A DNA stretch of 64,000 nucleotides, from NCBI RefSeq assembly GCF_004664715.2, contig NC_051083.1, positions 102,391,661 through 102,455,660 of the forward strand, given 5' to 3'. The DNA is from Peromyscus leucopus (Eukaryota > Chordata > Mammalia > Rodentia > Cricetidae). Positions 24,698-37,914 of the stretch are shown here, piece after piece (position 1 is the first letter of the stretch; every line of letters starts with the position of its first letter). A program made the position numbers and the translations under genes. The notes under the pieces were generated by a model, which saw only the letters and a list, made by a program, of their open reading frames with translations, did not search any database and was not told the origin of the DNA.

Positions 24698-25074
24698 CTG
24701 AAAGATTTATTAAATGAGAAGGTAAGAAAATGAAAATGTGCATAATTCACAATAATGATTGCTGACAGTCATCTATCTATGGAATACACTGAGGTTCATT
24801 TTACTACATTCTAATTTCATACCAGTCTACAGCATAGAAGAAAGGCACATGTTCAAAATGCTTTCCAAGAATAGAAAATGTAGAAAAGAACTGAGAAATC
24901 AACTAAAAGATATTTTTAAGATACAGTCTCAAGAAACTTTTAGGGTGACAATATTTGCTTTGTATATTTAGTTTACTATTCAAATAGCAATGTCATCAAA
25001 TTGTGTCCTTCATGGTTATGCTTAATTTCAAGTACATAATTTTAGAAAGAAAAAACTAGTAACTGATGTAATCA

Positions 25075-25490
25075 CTGCTCTCTATCAAGTACTTGCCAAG
25101 AACTTCACAGGTGAGCTCTTTTACTTTAAGACAACCAAATGCAAAAGGTCATATTATTAGCTCCCTTTTCCTTTCTTTTTATATTTTATTAATTGTGTAT
25201 GAATGTCCGCCTGCATGCAGGTCCATACATCACAAGTGTGTCTGGTGCCTGTAGAGGTCAAAAGAAGGAGTCAGATTCCCCACAACAGGAGATACAGATG
25301 GTTGTGAGCCACCATGTGGGTGCTGGGAACTAAATTTTGGTCCTCTGCAAGAGCAGCAAATGTTCTCAACCAGTGAACTATCTTTTCAGTCCCTATCTTA
25401 TTTTTGTTAAAGAGAGCAAAGTTAGAAATAACTTATCCAGGTTAGTCAAGCAATAGAATCAAGATTTAAATTTAAATATGGCTTTATTCC
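25075..25490 (+). repeat. MIR SINE split by a younger SINE
   Basis: Left half: caagtacttgccaagaacttcacagg... tattagctccc. Right half after 25396: agttagaaataacttatccagg. The two halves form one MIR order with a B2/B3 between them. Confidence 0.6.
25172..25395 (-). repeat. B2/B3-type SINE, reversed, inside a MIR
   Basis: ggtgcctgtagaggtcaaaag, ggttgtgagccaccatgtgg, tgggaactaaattttggtcctc, cagtgaactatcttttcagtcc. Confidence 0.85.
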
Positions 25491-26826
25491 AATTCCCATA
25501 CACCCATATTAATAAAAGTAAAAAAATAACTGCAATATATTAATGCAGTACTTCATTTTGCTGTTTTTAGTAATCACTCTAGTCAACTCTAACCAAATAA
25601 AATTTTACACATGAAATAAAAATTTTAGCTTTTTTTCCCCCTCAATTTTGGATTATTTACAGAAACAACTATATTCTACTAGCATTTCCATTTTTCAGAG
25701 AAATGAATAACTTAAGTAAATGAAAGACATTCCCAAGTATATAATAAAATATTAACTTTTCCCCCCAAAGGCTGTAAAAAAGATTGCCGAATATGGAGTC
25801 ACCAAGACACTTAATTACCAGAGATGATAATTAATTTACAGGGCTTGATAGTTACAGGGCTTTCCTTAGGTTATACTAAAAATTGACCACCCTAGAATGA
25901 TCTGTCATTATTTCTTACAAGCAGCCTTTTATACCCCTAACTCTACAAAGCTAAAATGGATTCTGGATCATGTGCCTAAGAACAAGGAGTCCTTGGCTCT
26001 GAATTGGTTTGGTTTGTGCATTCATGATGGATACTGCTAAGTAGATATTAGGAAAAGAAAGAATATCAATTTAAATTTTTCTACTTAGCTATAATTTCCT
26101 GAAATTTAAATTATTTGATTTCCTATCTAGACTATCTGATATCAAAGATTTCGCCCTTTTCCTGTAATATCTATAATCTGAGCTGCTCAGTTTTAATAAG
26201 AGTTTTAAGACTATAGCTACTTTATACACAAAGATGTTGCTTTTTGAATACTGACACCAATCAAGTGCTTTTAAATCCTGCAATAATTAGCAGAAATTCT
26301 TGCCTTAAGGGTGACATCAATTCTTTTTAACAATATTAGAGCCATAGTACAATGAAAAATGAATTAATAAAATATAACCATGTTTTATTCATCTCTCATA
26401 GATATTTAACAGAGAATAATTCAAATTAGGTTTTGACAAGCATAAAAGAAAATGAACATAGCCTTCCATTAAGGTTTCAGAAATAGCTTTAAAAGGAATG
26501 ATATACGATATATATAATTTACATAGCATGCAAAATATTCATACACATGTTTGTAGACAGGCACTGGAATTTATAGCATCAATTGGAAAAGTCAGAAATA
26601 GATAGATGGTGTGGCACGTCTCTACCCAGAATATATCTATCCATCTAAAATTATTTTAATAGCAAATTCAAGCAGACTGTGCTATTAATTTCTATATTCC
26701 CTACACACAGCCTGGTATGAGAGGCTAATTTATGTCCTGTGACTGAATATGGAATCTCATTTCTGTGAATCATTCCAAAGACATTTCTTTATCATGCAGT
26801 GCTTAAATGGCCATCAATTATCATTT

Positions 26827-27262
26827 TTACAACAGGGACAGGAGTAAAGCTGCAGCTGCTCTCTCCTTATGACATATCCTAGAAGTTGCTTCTTTGAATA
26901 AACTACAGATAACAACTTGTTTACTTGTCATTTGTCCCTTGCTCTCAAATTTGAGAAGGTTTACATGAAAATGCAACCCTTTCTTAGTAATAGGAGAAGC
27001 TGGCTTTCTAATAATTACTTCAAAAGCTGGAGAAGCCTTCATACTTGACTTCTGGAATACTGAGGAGACTGATTCTTTAACATTCAAAACACTCCCTATT
27101 ATTTCTGCGCCAGTAACAGTACATGTCATGTCAACCTTTTTAAGAGACTCAATATGCCCTTCTATCTTCTTTTTATTAAATTTATTGACTGCAAGGGAAG
27201 AACATTGTTCTTCAACACTGTAGGAAAGTAATAGCTTTCTCTTTTTGCAAAGCCCAGGCTAC
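26827..27262 (-). pseudogene. Unexplained open reading frame, probable retrocopy fragment
   Basis: On the minus strand one frame stays open for about 145 codons, from a TAG near 27264 to the TAA ending at 26827. It includes a 100-codon part beginning MTCTVTGAEIIGSVLNV. Upstream in the same frame are Lys-rich segments (NKFNKKKIEGHIESLKKV). Downstream are segments such as SPAFEVIIRKPASPITKKG. The text looks protein-like: charged, Ser/Lys-rich and without low-complexity runs. That length is improbable by chance in DNA this AT-rich. I do not recognise the parent protein. There is no clear poly(A) tail or target-site duplication and no obvious promoter. It could be an old retropseudogene piece, an unannotated alternative exon on the gene strand, or chance. 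Confidence 0.4.
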
Positions 27263-27367
27263 AATTATATCATGTTATGTTAAGAGATTGTTTATCAGAC
27301 AGATTTCAGAACAAAATTTAAAAAAAGATTTATTTTTCAAGTCATATAGTTAAAACAATATGCATGC

Positions 27368-27608
27368 CAGTGGTTCTCAAAGGGCAGAGGAAAGGAAGGA
27401 ATTTTGTTTCCAATCCCTGCCCCTCACCACACACACATCCCTTGACAATGTCTGTGGACATTTTTCATTGTACCAACTGAGAGAGGAGTAGGCAATTACT
27501 GTCATCTCTTGGGATGCTGCTAGACATACTACAGTAAACAGAACAATTCTGTATGTCAAAGATGTTCTCAGGGAAAAAAGTCAATGGTGCTAAGGTTGAG
27601 AAACCCTG
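27368..27608 (+). mobile_element. MER20 (hAT-Charlie DNA transposon) remnant
   Basis: Starts with the hAT-Charlie terminal sequence CAGTGGTTCTCAA and ends with its near-complement TTGAGAAACCCTG. Internal phrases gacaatgtctgtggacattttt and gggatgctgctagacatact match MER20. Length about 240 bp, non-autonomous, ancient. Confidence 0.85.
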
Positions 27609-30600
27609 GTATAGAGGGAATGACTTCCACATGAAGTGTTTATCAAGTAATTTCATGTTTTAAATATTTCCCAATCCTTGGCTTGACTCCACAGAGTAAT
27701 GTTAGCAGTACAAAAACACAGTGGGAATTATTAATTACACTAAATCTTCTAAATCCATCTTAGCAGAATACCTCAGCTCTCCTCATTCCTAACATTTGGA
27801 AAACTTGAGTGTTTACAACAGATCAGTAGATAATAGCTCTGATGTTTATAAGATAATTATGTAGAAAATATTTTTATATTTTATATAAGAATAACAATTT
27901 CTTAATTCTGCTTAAAACAACTGTTGACTTGATTTAATTTTACATAACAAGTTAGAATCTTGTAAATCTTGAGCAAATCCTGCCATTTTATAAATACTAA
28001 AAGGTTACTTAGAGGAGACAATGTCTAAAACTTGAATCTTTCTGCAATAACATGAGAATCTATATATGGCTGCCAAACTAAGCCTGCACACTGAACACAT
28101 TTTATTTTCAAATCAACAATGAACCACCAAACAGAAAACTAATCTTTCACAAAATGTGTTTGGTAAAGAAAATAATCACTGTTTTGCTGCTGTAGCTGTT
28201 GAAGAGCTATGGTTTAGAGACGAGGCCCCCTCCACACCATTTTACTAAAACCACTGCAAACAGACAAAACGTTAAACATTTAGCAGTGCATTTACTTACA
28301 GTGTTGTTTGAAGGAAGAAAAAAAATCAAAGCAATTTGTTATTTTGTTAAGAAAGCAATGCCAACATTGTAATCTTGTCTCAAACTTTCCATATTTTACA
28401 AGAACCTCAAGGAAAACATATATAAATAATACAAGTGGAGAAATTCATATAGACAAGTATACAAATAGTTAACAGATAAAAATGTTCAATTTCTTCAGTA
28501 TTCCAGAGCATGCAAATCAATGCACAGCATCTATCTTTTAAACCTATAAATTATCAAAGAGTAGAGCACAAGACACACTCAAAATCACTAGTGCAGACAT
28601 GCATGAAGTCCCTAGGGTCTAGGTGGAGCTGTTCATCCAAATGGATATTTGACAAAAGGCCTCAAAATTACTAGACCAGTCCTTTTCTTTCCTTCTTTTT
28701 TGATAATGAAGGATTGTGCATTACATTTATAACCTAGAAGACTGCCACCCAAAGAGTGCTCTCTAACTCTTGTTAAGATGTTTCCTATACAGAACAGTGA
28801 TGAGTATGTTCATTTGCTCAAGGTTCTATTAATAACAGAATAGTCTTATAAATTACTATGCCAATCACATTTGTTGGTATGCTCCAGGGGAGGGCACCTC
28901 TAATTTGCATTGAGTCCAAACTCAGAAACTCCCTCTGAAATGTCCTCAATCTCTACATCCAAAAGACTAACTGTACTGAAACCAGTTCTATTGTGTTAGA
29001 AATTGAGGTATCATCTTGGTAAGTTATAAAATGCACATTTCATATTCTTGGCTTCTAGCACCACAAACACAAATCCATTTTAAATGCAAATGCCAAGGAA
29101 GGTGACATTTCACTGTCACGTCAAGGAAAAGAGAATAGTTTAGTGCTTTTTGAAATTATTATCATGAGAATACATTAAATCCAGATGACTTCTCTTGGTA
29201 TAAAAGTTATGTATGCCAACTTATACACTGGTGGCTTAACTTTTAGTTTACAAATAAAGAACCGTACACTGACATTGTGAGGAAATAATCTGCCTTATAC
29301 ATTCCTGAAGTGCTTGGAATTTGTCAGAAAAAAAACCATGAATCAGAAAAGAATGTAAAGTATATGAACAACAGCTTTATTGTTTCTCTCTATTCAGTTA
29401 CTGGTTAGTTTCATGGTGCAACTTTTGGCTTGCCATCATTTCCTTAGACATATTAAATCTAACATGCATTGTAATAACACAGTTTCACTACAACAAACCA
29501 CTTGTGTCTCTTGAGTTAGTCCTAAAGTATAACACAAATATCTTAAGTTCCCAGATAGATAATGTTATCATAACCAAAAGTTACTGCCAGTGGGTGAGCA
29601 TGTAAGAATGGCAGCACTAACAAGACAATAAACAAGACAGCCATAAATGCTTTAACAGTGCCACAAAGCAGACAAGTTCATCAAGTCAACAACTTATCCT
29701 TTCCACAACCCGGCCCTCGGGAAAAGAAAAGACAGATTGCAAACTCACAGTTTTAAAAGAAAATCAAGAAAGGGGTTTTCTTCAAAGAAGTACTCTCCTT
29801 CCATTTGTTTGTCTGCTCTGAAGTAGAGAAGTGTCTGCTAGCAGCAGCATTTGCTAAATGAAACATTTCTTGTGATAAAGTTGCATGGCAGGTGGAGGAG
29901 AAATTCTGCCACCTGTTCTCATGCTCATTTGAATTGGAGTGCTAAATCTGTCAAGATATTTCCTTCCACCCTTGAGAAGTAAATCAAAAACTTAAGATGA
30001 TAGGATCCATTTCCCACTAGTTTTCAGATAGATTCAAAGTATGAATTGAATGTTAAAGATATTAATGGATTTTTTCTCCTCTACCCATCCCAAACAAAAA
30101 CTGAATGATAAATCACACAAATTTCAATATTCATACTCATTCATTTTATCTTTCTCTATCATAAAAACTAGGGAAATACAAAATTAAAATCAGGAAAAAA
30201 ATGTCCAACTGCTGAAATAAAATAAATAAATCTGATACAGTTGTTTCAAAAGTGAAAAAAATCCATTGTACTTCAATAATTGAAATATCAGTTTACTAAC
30301 TAAAGTGTCATTTACATGAAGAAATTAAAAATATCATGGTAGCCTGTATGAATAAGGCATAAATTAATTGCTGGCTAAGAAATGTATGGACAACATATCT
30401 CCTTAAAAAGATTAGGCTCAAAAGGAATCAAAAGAACAAAGCTTTAGTGAGTTATTTCTATTTTATGATAAATGTTAGGTCTATTATTAATGATCAGAAA
30501 TGGTTTTACTAAAAGAAATTTTTAGCATAGGCAACATTTTTATTTTTATCAATAGCTGCTATGTTTTCAATATTCTGTTTCTGCCATGATAATACAAGCA

Positions 30601-30754
30601 TCCAGAAAAAGAAAAATAATCAAGGTATTAAGAATATGTTAAAATGGCATTTCGAAGTTAAGAAAGTATTGTGCGTATTTCTCATATTCATACATCCATC
30701 ACATTCAAAATAGAATTACATTACTAAGTAGCTGATGTCCATAATAACATAGGA

Positions 30755-30945
30755 ATAAGATCATTTACTCAGCACCTGCTGTGTACTAGGCACTGTGCCA
30801 GGCACATTCTCATATGGTACTTAATCCTCATGACAATCCCACTTTCAAGACTGGGAACTGAAGCTCGGGGAGGTTAATGCTTCACATACATATCATAACT
30901 ATGACTCCAAACCCATGTCTAAACCTAGAGTCAACATTGTTTCCA
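30755..30945 (+). repeat. MIR SINE
   Basis: tgtgtactaggcactgtgccagg, ttaatcctcatgacaatccc, gggaactgaagctcggggagg: the best-preserved MIR in the window. Confidence 0.85.
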
Positions 30946-31409
30946 TTACATGAGGACTAAAAGTTAAAAATAGAGAGTAGAGACCGTACAATGATTCACA
31001 TTTAAAAGCTTATTTTATAAATACAAGAAAGATATCATAAAAATACATTCTGTTGCAGGAAAGTAATTTTCTGATTTAACTAACTGCATCCAAAATACCC
31101 TGCTTTGGGAGAGGATGATGGTGAGAGAACAGTTAACAGGTACAAGGTCCAGATGTTTCAGTACAATGACTTCTAATGATCTATATTATAGGATAACTAT
31201 GGTTGATGAGAATTAACTGAAGACTTAAAAATAGCTAGTAGTGAAATTTTTAATATTCTCAAAATAAAGAAATAACAAATATCCAGGGTTATATACACCA
31301 ATTTCATTGTTCTGATTATTGCACATCATATGTGTATATAGAGATATCACAGCAGATGTTATGAATATGTAAAATTACTAAAATGCCATTTATAAAATTG
31401 AAAATAAAC

Positions 31410-31530
31410 CATTTTAGTGAAGCATGCTTGTAGGCTTAACTACTTGAGATGCTGAGATAGGAGGATCTCTTGAGCATAGGAGTTTGAGAGTAGTCTGGAC
31501 AACACAGAAAGACCTTGTTCCCCTCATACA
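31410..31530 (+). repeat. B1/proto-B1 SINE, diverged
   Basis: agcatgcttgtaggcttaac, gataggaggatctcttgagc, ggagtttgagagtagtctgg keep a 7SL/Alu-like order. Confidence 0.65.
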
Positions 31531-31546
31531 AAAAGGTAATAAATGG

Positions 31547-31741
31547 GGCTAGAGAGATATCTTGGTATTTAAGGGTATTTTCTGCTCTTCCAGACAACCT
31601 GATTCCCAGCACCCACAGGAGACAGTTCATAACTTTCTTATAACTCCAGCTCCAGGGAATCCAACACCCTTTTCTAGCCTCCAATAGTACCTGCGCAAAC
31701 ATGGGAAACACACATGCATACACACATGCACACAAGTACAC

Positions 31742-31781
<40 letters not shown>

Positions 31782-31815
31782 TCAGGCACTAACTCATAAA
31801 AAATAAAATAAATCT
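31547..31815 (+). repeat. B2/B3-type SINE with (AC)n and A-rich tail
   Basis: ggggctagagagatatcttgg, ctgattcccagcacccac, actccagctccagggaatcc, then an AC tract (31745-31776) and aataaaataaatc. Confidence 0.88.
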
Positions 31816-32554
31816 TTTAAAAACTAGTAAAATAAACATATTATAAAAATAAAGTGTCTACTTTTATCACTCTAGTTTCATAAAAAAACAGTATCAATGG
31901 TAAAAAAGTATGTGTCAATATGTGGGAAGGAGTAGTACTTCCTGGATCATAATTCAGATCAAGTTTAGGGAGATTTTGACATTACTGCATTTAAAAGAAC
32001 AGATTTTGAATTCCACTGCTGACTATCATCATCACAAAAATAGCACTATGACACAGATGAGGGAATTGGGCTAGACAAATGGGATGACAAATGATACTCC
32101 ATTAGATAACTGTAATAGGATGAAAGTTAATTATCCAAACCCAAAAGCATTTGCACGGAATATTTCAATCCTGTCCTTGAACAACTCTAAAATTAATAAT
32201 TTTGCTCTCAACCTACCATATTTTAAGACTGTTCTGCTCTCTTCATTTAAAACACTGATACTAATTAAATTACATCAAGTTTCATATACCTTGACAAAAA
32301 TGTAATATTTTGGAGATAAAAAGATGAGCACATAGGTAGACAGTGGGTAAATACATGGAAATATGTATGAATGGGTGGGTGGATGAATTGTAGAGGATAG
32401 TGAACAAATAGAATTCACTATATATTCTGAAGTAAAAATAAAACACTGAGTGAAGAAACAAATTATTGACTGTTCATTCCATTCCTGACATACAGAAAAC
32501 ATCTCATCCACAGAGCCCATTTCCTTTAGACAGCCACAATCATGAGAGATTACA

Positions 32555-32915
32555 CACAGGGTTTGTGGTGATTTGAGCATGGCCCCCATAGACTCATATA
32601 TTTGGATGCTTAGGGAATGGCACTATTAGGAGGTGTGGCCTTGTTGGAGGAAGTGTGTCACTGGGAGTGGGATTTGAGGTTTCAAAGCTGAAGCCAGGTC
32701 TAGTGGCTCACTGTCTCTTCCTGCTGCCTGTGGATCTGGATGTAGAACTCTCAGCTCCTTCTCCAGCATCATGTCTGCCTGCATGCTGCCATGTTCCCCT
32801 CCGTGATGATAATGGACTTAACCTCTGTAAGCCAGCCCCAATTAAATTATGTTCCTTTATAAGGACTGCCATGGTCACTGTGTCTCTTCACAGCAATAGA
32901 AGCCCTAAGACAGGG
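32555..32915 (-). mobile_element. Rodent non-autonomous repeat, probably hAT-like (URR1-type)
   Basis: tttgagcatggcccccatag, ttaggaggtgtggccttg, gctccttctccagcatcatg, ttcacagcaatagaagcc. This is a frequent rodent repeat whose ends read as imperfect inverted copies (ttctattgctgtgaag type). The family name is from memory and tentative. The same family appears in the other orientation at 38.25 kb. Confidence 0.6.
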
Positions 32916-34554
32916 GTATGGGTATAAGAAGATGGCAGTATGCACAAGTCAGTTGGGGGAAACAGCAAGTACTCCAATTATAGAGAGGACACAGAAGTTA
33001 TCCTCTAGTAACACACAAACCTTTTGGCAGAATGTTCTACCCTCCAGCCATTAATCAATCAGGCCTGACTATCAAGAAGACTCAGTATACCTGCAGCTTC
33101 AAGTTTAGCTTCTCTTCTTTCAATTCTCAATGAAGAAAGTGGAATGGACACTCCATCTCCTTCAATATCAAGCCAACTTGCTTTGAAACTGTTTTCTTAC
33201 AGAGCATTGGTCAACTCTAGTGTCATTTTACCTCCATTATCTATAGCTCACCAATTCTGAAATTTGACTATTATGTTATGACATATCTAAATAAAAGATT
33301 CATGCTATGAACAAACTGGGTTTCACCTGCCTAGAATTCCAGTTTATTAAATATTCAAACACTCAAGTTATACAACTTCAATATTTATTTAGAAAGCAGA
33401 CACCATAAACCACAATCAAATTAGCAACCACCAAGAGAGATCTATTGGGGAAAAGAAGAATCATTAGTCTAGTAGGATAAAAAGTGAAAAGCCTAACCTA
33501 ATTTTCCGGATTGTCCAGTTATATTTAACTTATTTTTTTTATTATTTTATGTGTACATATCTTTTGCATGCATGTTGTGAAGTAGTAATAAAACACCACC
33601 TTAATTTGAGATAATGAGACACAATCCTCTTTCACTCCTTTACATATAGAACATTAAACAGGGCTTTTATGCAAATTATAGCATATGACTCTGAGTAGGT
33701 GAGAAGCACACAGAAAGAAATGAGTCATCGAGTAAGTGAGAATACTAATGGGGTGTTAAAAGTTTTCCCACTGGTTAGAAAACAGTACCTACTATCTTCA
33801 CTATATCTTCATGAGCTATTCCTTACAGTAACAGTTTCAAGTCTTTTCACATGTCTACAGTATTTTATATGGAAATGAATTTGACTACATAGTCCCCAAT
33901 GATCCTTTCTGGAAACCTAGTCAATCAGAACAAATTTCAGGAATCTCAAATACATCCTGTTATCATGCATCCAAATGAACCATGGATAAAATATTTTGGT
34001 TTCTAAAAGGCAAATGCCATCATCAAAACACTTCTGTCATCCCCATTTTATATATTTATGATGATTAATTTCATATGTATTATGGTTTAGCATTTTTGCA
34101 GATAACTGTTCTTATAGCTTAGAAAACTATCTCTTTGCTCAAAGGCATTTAGTTAAGCACAATTTGCTAAACAAAAACTCAACTCTACATTCTTGACTTC
34201 AAGATATCTGGGTCTAGTCCTCCTTAACTGAGCATCCCAACTAATTCATGATAAAGATTCTTGATTAGAGAATAAATAAAATTTAAATTTATATTATAAA
34301 TTAACAGCCATTTTGCTTTAGAGTATATTGTTTTTATCAGGTACTACCATGCCTTTTGTCCACATTCAACCAAATAGTATGGAAAACAATCTTAAATTTA
34401 ATTATTCACTTAATTTACAACTCCCAGCATTCCCCCATTGTTCTTATACATCACATGTTCGGGGATAGGGGCAGAGAAATAAAAGAAGTGGGTAGGAGGT
34501 GTGGTAACCATGAAAGAGATATGAAGAAGCCTTGTGAAAACCCACTAGTTTTTT

Positions 34555-34735
34555 TTTAAAAATATGTGTATGAGTGTTTTGTCTTCCTGTATATCTATAT
34601 GCCATGAGCATGTACAATGGCTGTGAAGGCCAGATGAGGGTTTTAAGCCACCATGTGGGTGCTAGTAATTGAACCTGGGTCCTCAGGAATTGTAGCCAGT
34701 GCTTCTTAATCAGTGAGTCATCTCTCCAGACCATG
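34555..34735 (-). repeat. B2/B3-type SINE, reversed
   Basis: tgtatgagtgttttgtcttcc, gccaccatgtgggtgctag, tgaacctgggtcctcagg, gtgagtcatctctccagacc. Confidence 0.9.
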
Positions 34736-34789
34736 TAAACATGTTAGTTTTTAAAGATTATATATATATTTAAAAACATTCATTCAGAA

Positions 34790-35998
34790 GTATCCTCCAG
34801 GAGGGGGTAATATTCTCACAGGCATGGGTGATTAAAAATCTCATTGCCAAGAACAATATACTACCCTTTGAGTTATTATTGGTCACGAAGACAACACAGG
34901 CTATTGTCACTGCTCTTTTTGCCTACCAGAACTCCTGCTACTGAAGATATCACATACTTTGGTAAAAATTAACCTCAAACTAACCAGAAAATGTCCTCTG
35001 CCGGCTAGCTTTTATAGTGCCATAAGGTGCTTCCGAGACTGCTAGGGGGAGAAAAGACATCAGTGTTCTTACCCAATGTTACAATGCCAACATGCCAGGA
35101 AATATGTGCCCACTGGTGCAATAGCGGTATGACTATTATGGGATAACCAATTCCTCTCTTGATTGGATTTGTGAAGCATGTTCCACATAAGGTATTTCAT
35201 GCCTGGTACTATAAACGTGATGAAAACTTCAGGGAAATAATAGATCCTAGAGAGGAACCTACTGTTGTTGTTTTAAATGGTAACGTTGTCAAACTCTTTT
35301 GAAAATATTTTATTTATGTTTAGACTCATAGATGTGCATGGATCTCAACCTTGGTCAGAGAAGCTTCATATCACAGTAGGTAGCTGTTAATGCAGAGACT
35401 AATGAGTCTGTTCAAAGTGCTGAGAATAATGATTTGAGTTCTCAGCAACAGACAAGTCACTTAACAATCTCTCCCAACCCCAGGCTCAGTAAACATTATA
35501 GAAGGGATAAAAAGGATGCAAGAGCCAAAGCATAGGGAAAAGTGCTTTGAAATGCTGTCATCTGGTCATGACATGTTTGCTGCACTCATGAACTCACAAC
35601 AGCTGTTGTTGGCTGCATAAGGTCAAGACAAGTAAAAATTTCAGGAAGGTTGGGGAAGGGTCACCAAGGCCTCACCCCTAGTTGAGGAGCTACTGGCAGT
35701 TGATAGCTAGCTGCTAGAGGAGGGACAGTCACTTTTCTTTGAGGCTGAGTCTAGGTAGATTTCCTGTATGTTCGTGGAGGGGCCTACACCAACATTCACA
35801 TGGGCAGTACATGAATTGTGTTTATTGGGTTATAAAAAAGTAATCAATTAAAAAAAAGAGGACATGAAGTTGAGAGGATGAAGTGCTGAGAGTGGACCAG
35901 GGGATGTTGGAGGGTGCAGTGAGTAGGGAGGGGTTCATAAGATCAAGATACATTATGTACATATATGACATTTTCTATGAATAAAATACTTTAAAAAG
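34790..35998 (+). mobile_element. Rodent L1 (Lx-type) 3' UTR
   Basis: agtgccataaggtgcttccgag, ttcttacccaatgttacaatg, agcatgttccacataaggta, ctagttgaggagctactgg, ending in gaataaaatactttaaaaa (polyadenylation signal and tail). 5'-truncated, sense orientation, no ORF. It also contains E-box-like and G-rich segments typical of these 3' ends. Confidence 0.8.
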
Positions 35999-36574
35999 AA
36001 ATTCACTTAATTTCAATCTGATATCTGCCAAGCTTCTGTAGTTACTATGAAGCTCTTATGTGTTAAAATTTATAACATAAGGAAATATAGATGATTTCTG
36101 AATACAAAACTACTGTTTTTCTTTAAGCATTATTCAGATTCATTCTGACTCTTTTTACTAGACTGTACACATAAAACACATCATTATTTAAATGTATGTA
36201 TACTAGTAAAAAAAAATATAACCTGCCTGAAAAAGTTTTCCCTGTGAAGACAAAAGGCATGAAATAGGTCATATAACCTTTAAAGTTAAGAGTACTTGCA
36301 ATCTTAAAAAGACTATAATTTTATTTCTTTATCAATTTACCAACTGACATACTATGGTAACATATTTGGGTACTTGGCTAATTGCTTTTAGTGAAACTAC
36401 TGTCACTCTGGGTCAGCACCATGGAATTTACTAACAATGATGCACAGAATCCGGAGAGCCACATCTTACCATCTAATGAGACAATGATGTAATACTACAT
36501 ATTCCAATGGATATGCTCAATAATACAATGTAAAGAGGAACTATATGGGGTTATAGTCCAAAAATTACTCTCTC

Positions 36575-36660
36575 TAGGGTCACTCATACATTCAGCATTC
36601 ATGGAGCATTTCTTACGTGCCAGACACTATATTAAGAAACAGAAATACAAACATCAGGCA
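36575..36660 (+). repeat. L2/MIR-like ancient fragment
   Basis: catggagcatttcttacgtgc and cagacactatattaag resemble the conserved 'gtgccaggcactg' core of old SINE/LINE2 3' ends. Short and diverged. Confidence 0.4.
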
Positions 36661-36849
36661 GGGTAGTTGCTTGCTAAGTCATCACAGTCAGACAAATAAT
36701 TACTAACTGATTAAATTATATAAAATTATAATAGATTCTTACTATTTTGTACCAATGAATTTCATGTATAATTCATGTAAACCAACACCAACCTTAGTTG
36801 AAATTTGTTCCCTAATCTCTAAGGATATCCATCCTTCCTTCCTTTCTTT

Positions 36850-37062
36850 CTTTAAAAAATGTGTATGGGTGTTTTGCCTACATGTATGTCTGTGTACCAC
36901 TTGTGTGCCTGGGTGCCTACAGAGGTCAGAAGAGGGCATCAGAACCCCCTGAACTGGAGCTACAGACGGTTGTGAGCTACCATGTAAATACCGAGAATCT
37001 AACTCAGGCCCTCTAAAAGAGCAACAGCAGATCTTAACCCATGAGTCATTTTTCCAACCCTG
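36850..37062 (-). repeat. B2/B3-type SINE, reversed
   Basis: tgtatgggtgttttgcctac, gtgcctacagaggtcagaag, ggttgtgagctaccatgta, catgagtcatttttccaacc. A short CCTT run at its left edge. Confidence 0.9.
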
Positions 37063-37854
37063 TTATTCCTTCTTTTTTAGCATATAAGCATCAATGTAAA
37101 AAAAATTATTTCTTCTAGATCTGGCTATCTCCAAAGCAAGATTGATAAATAAATAATAGTAATTATTAAAAAAATGTAACCTGGAATTATAATTATATGA
37201 AACAAAGCCAAAGTTTATAATGATGTGACAGTAAAACACATTTCCATAGAAGCATGCTCTAGCTGCATCTATTTAAATTCTCTGACAATATATCTACAGA
37301 AAATATGAGCCAGGTCTCTAGTTTATTTAAAATGAAACTTTGGTTACAGTTCCACAAACTTCTTTATAGTTGTGAATCTTTCAGAAATGATTATACATAC
37401 ACACTCTTGTAGGGAGCTGTGCTAAGAGATCATGAATTAGATAATCTGTTTACAACTTAGAACATGCATATATTCTTCAAACTTCTTTTTCAATTATCTT
37501 GCATTTCCACTCAAAATAAAGTAAAGTAACTTAATTGGGACCATATTTTACCACAGGAGAATACAAGTGAACATATCTATAAAGAGAGATCTATTTGAGG
37601 CTTTGTTGTGAGCTGGCCTTTAACATTAACTATAACACAGTCAAGAAAATGGTATCTAAAAATTGTAAAAGGAAACACAAATCAGAGCTAAGTAAAATCA
37701 TCCAACAGAAACATACACAGAAGAAGTAAAAGTGATTAGGCATTTCAAAGCACATAAGATAACAAAAAGTGGTTTCTAAGATCCCTTCCAGCTCCTAGAC
37801 TGAAAGAACATTAAATGAGATCATTTGATTGGTCAATGAAAAACCATTGTAATT

Positions 37855-37914
37855 TTGGCAGTACTAGAATTGAATGCAGGGCAACTGCTTTATCACTCCG
37901 CTATATTTTCAGTC
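37855..37914 (-). repeat. ID SINE, reversed, diverged
   Basis: cagtactagaattgaatgcagg and tatcactccgctatattttcag are the complement of ID box B and box A. Confidence 0.6.
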
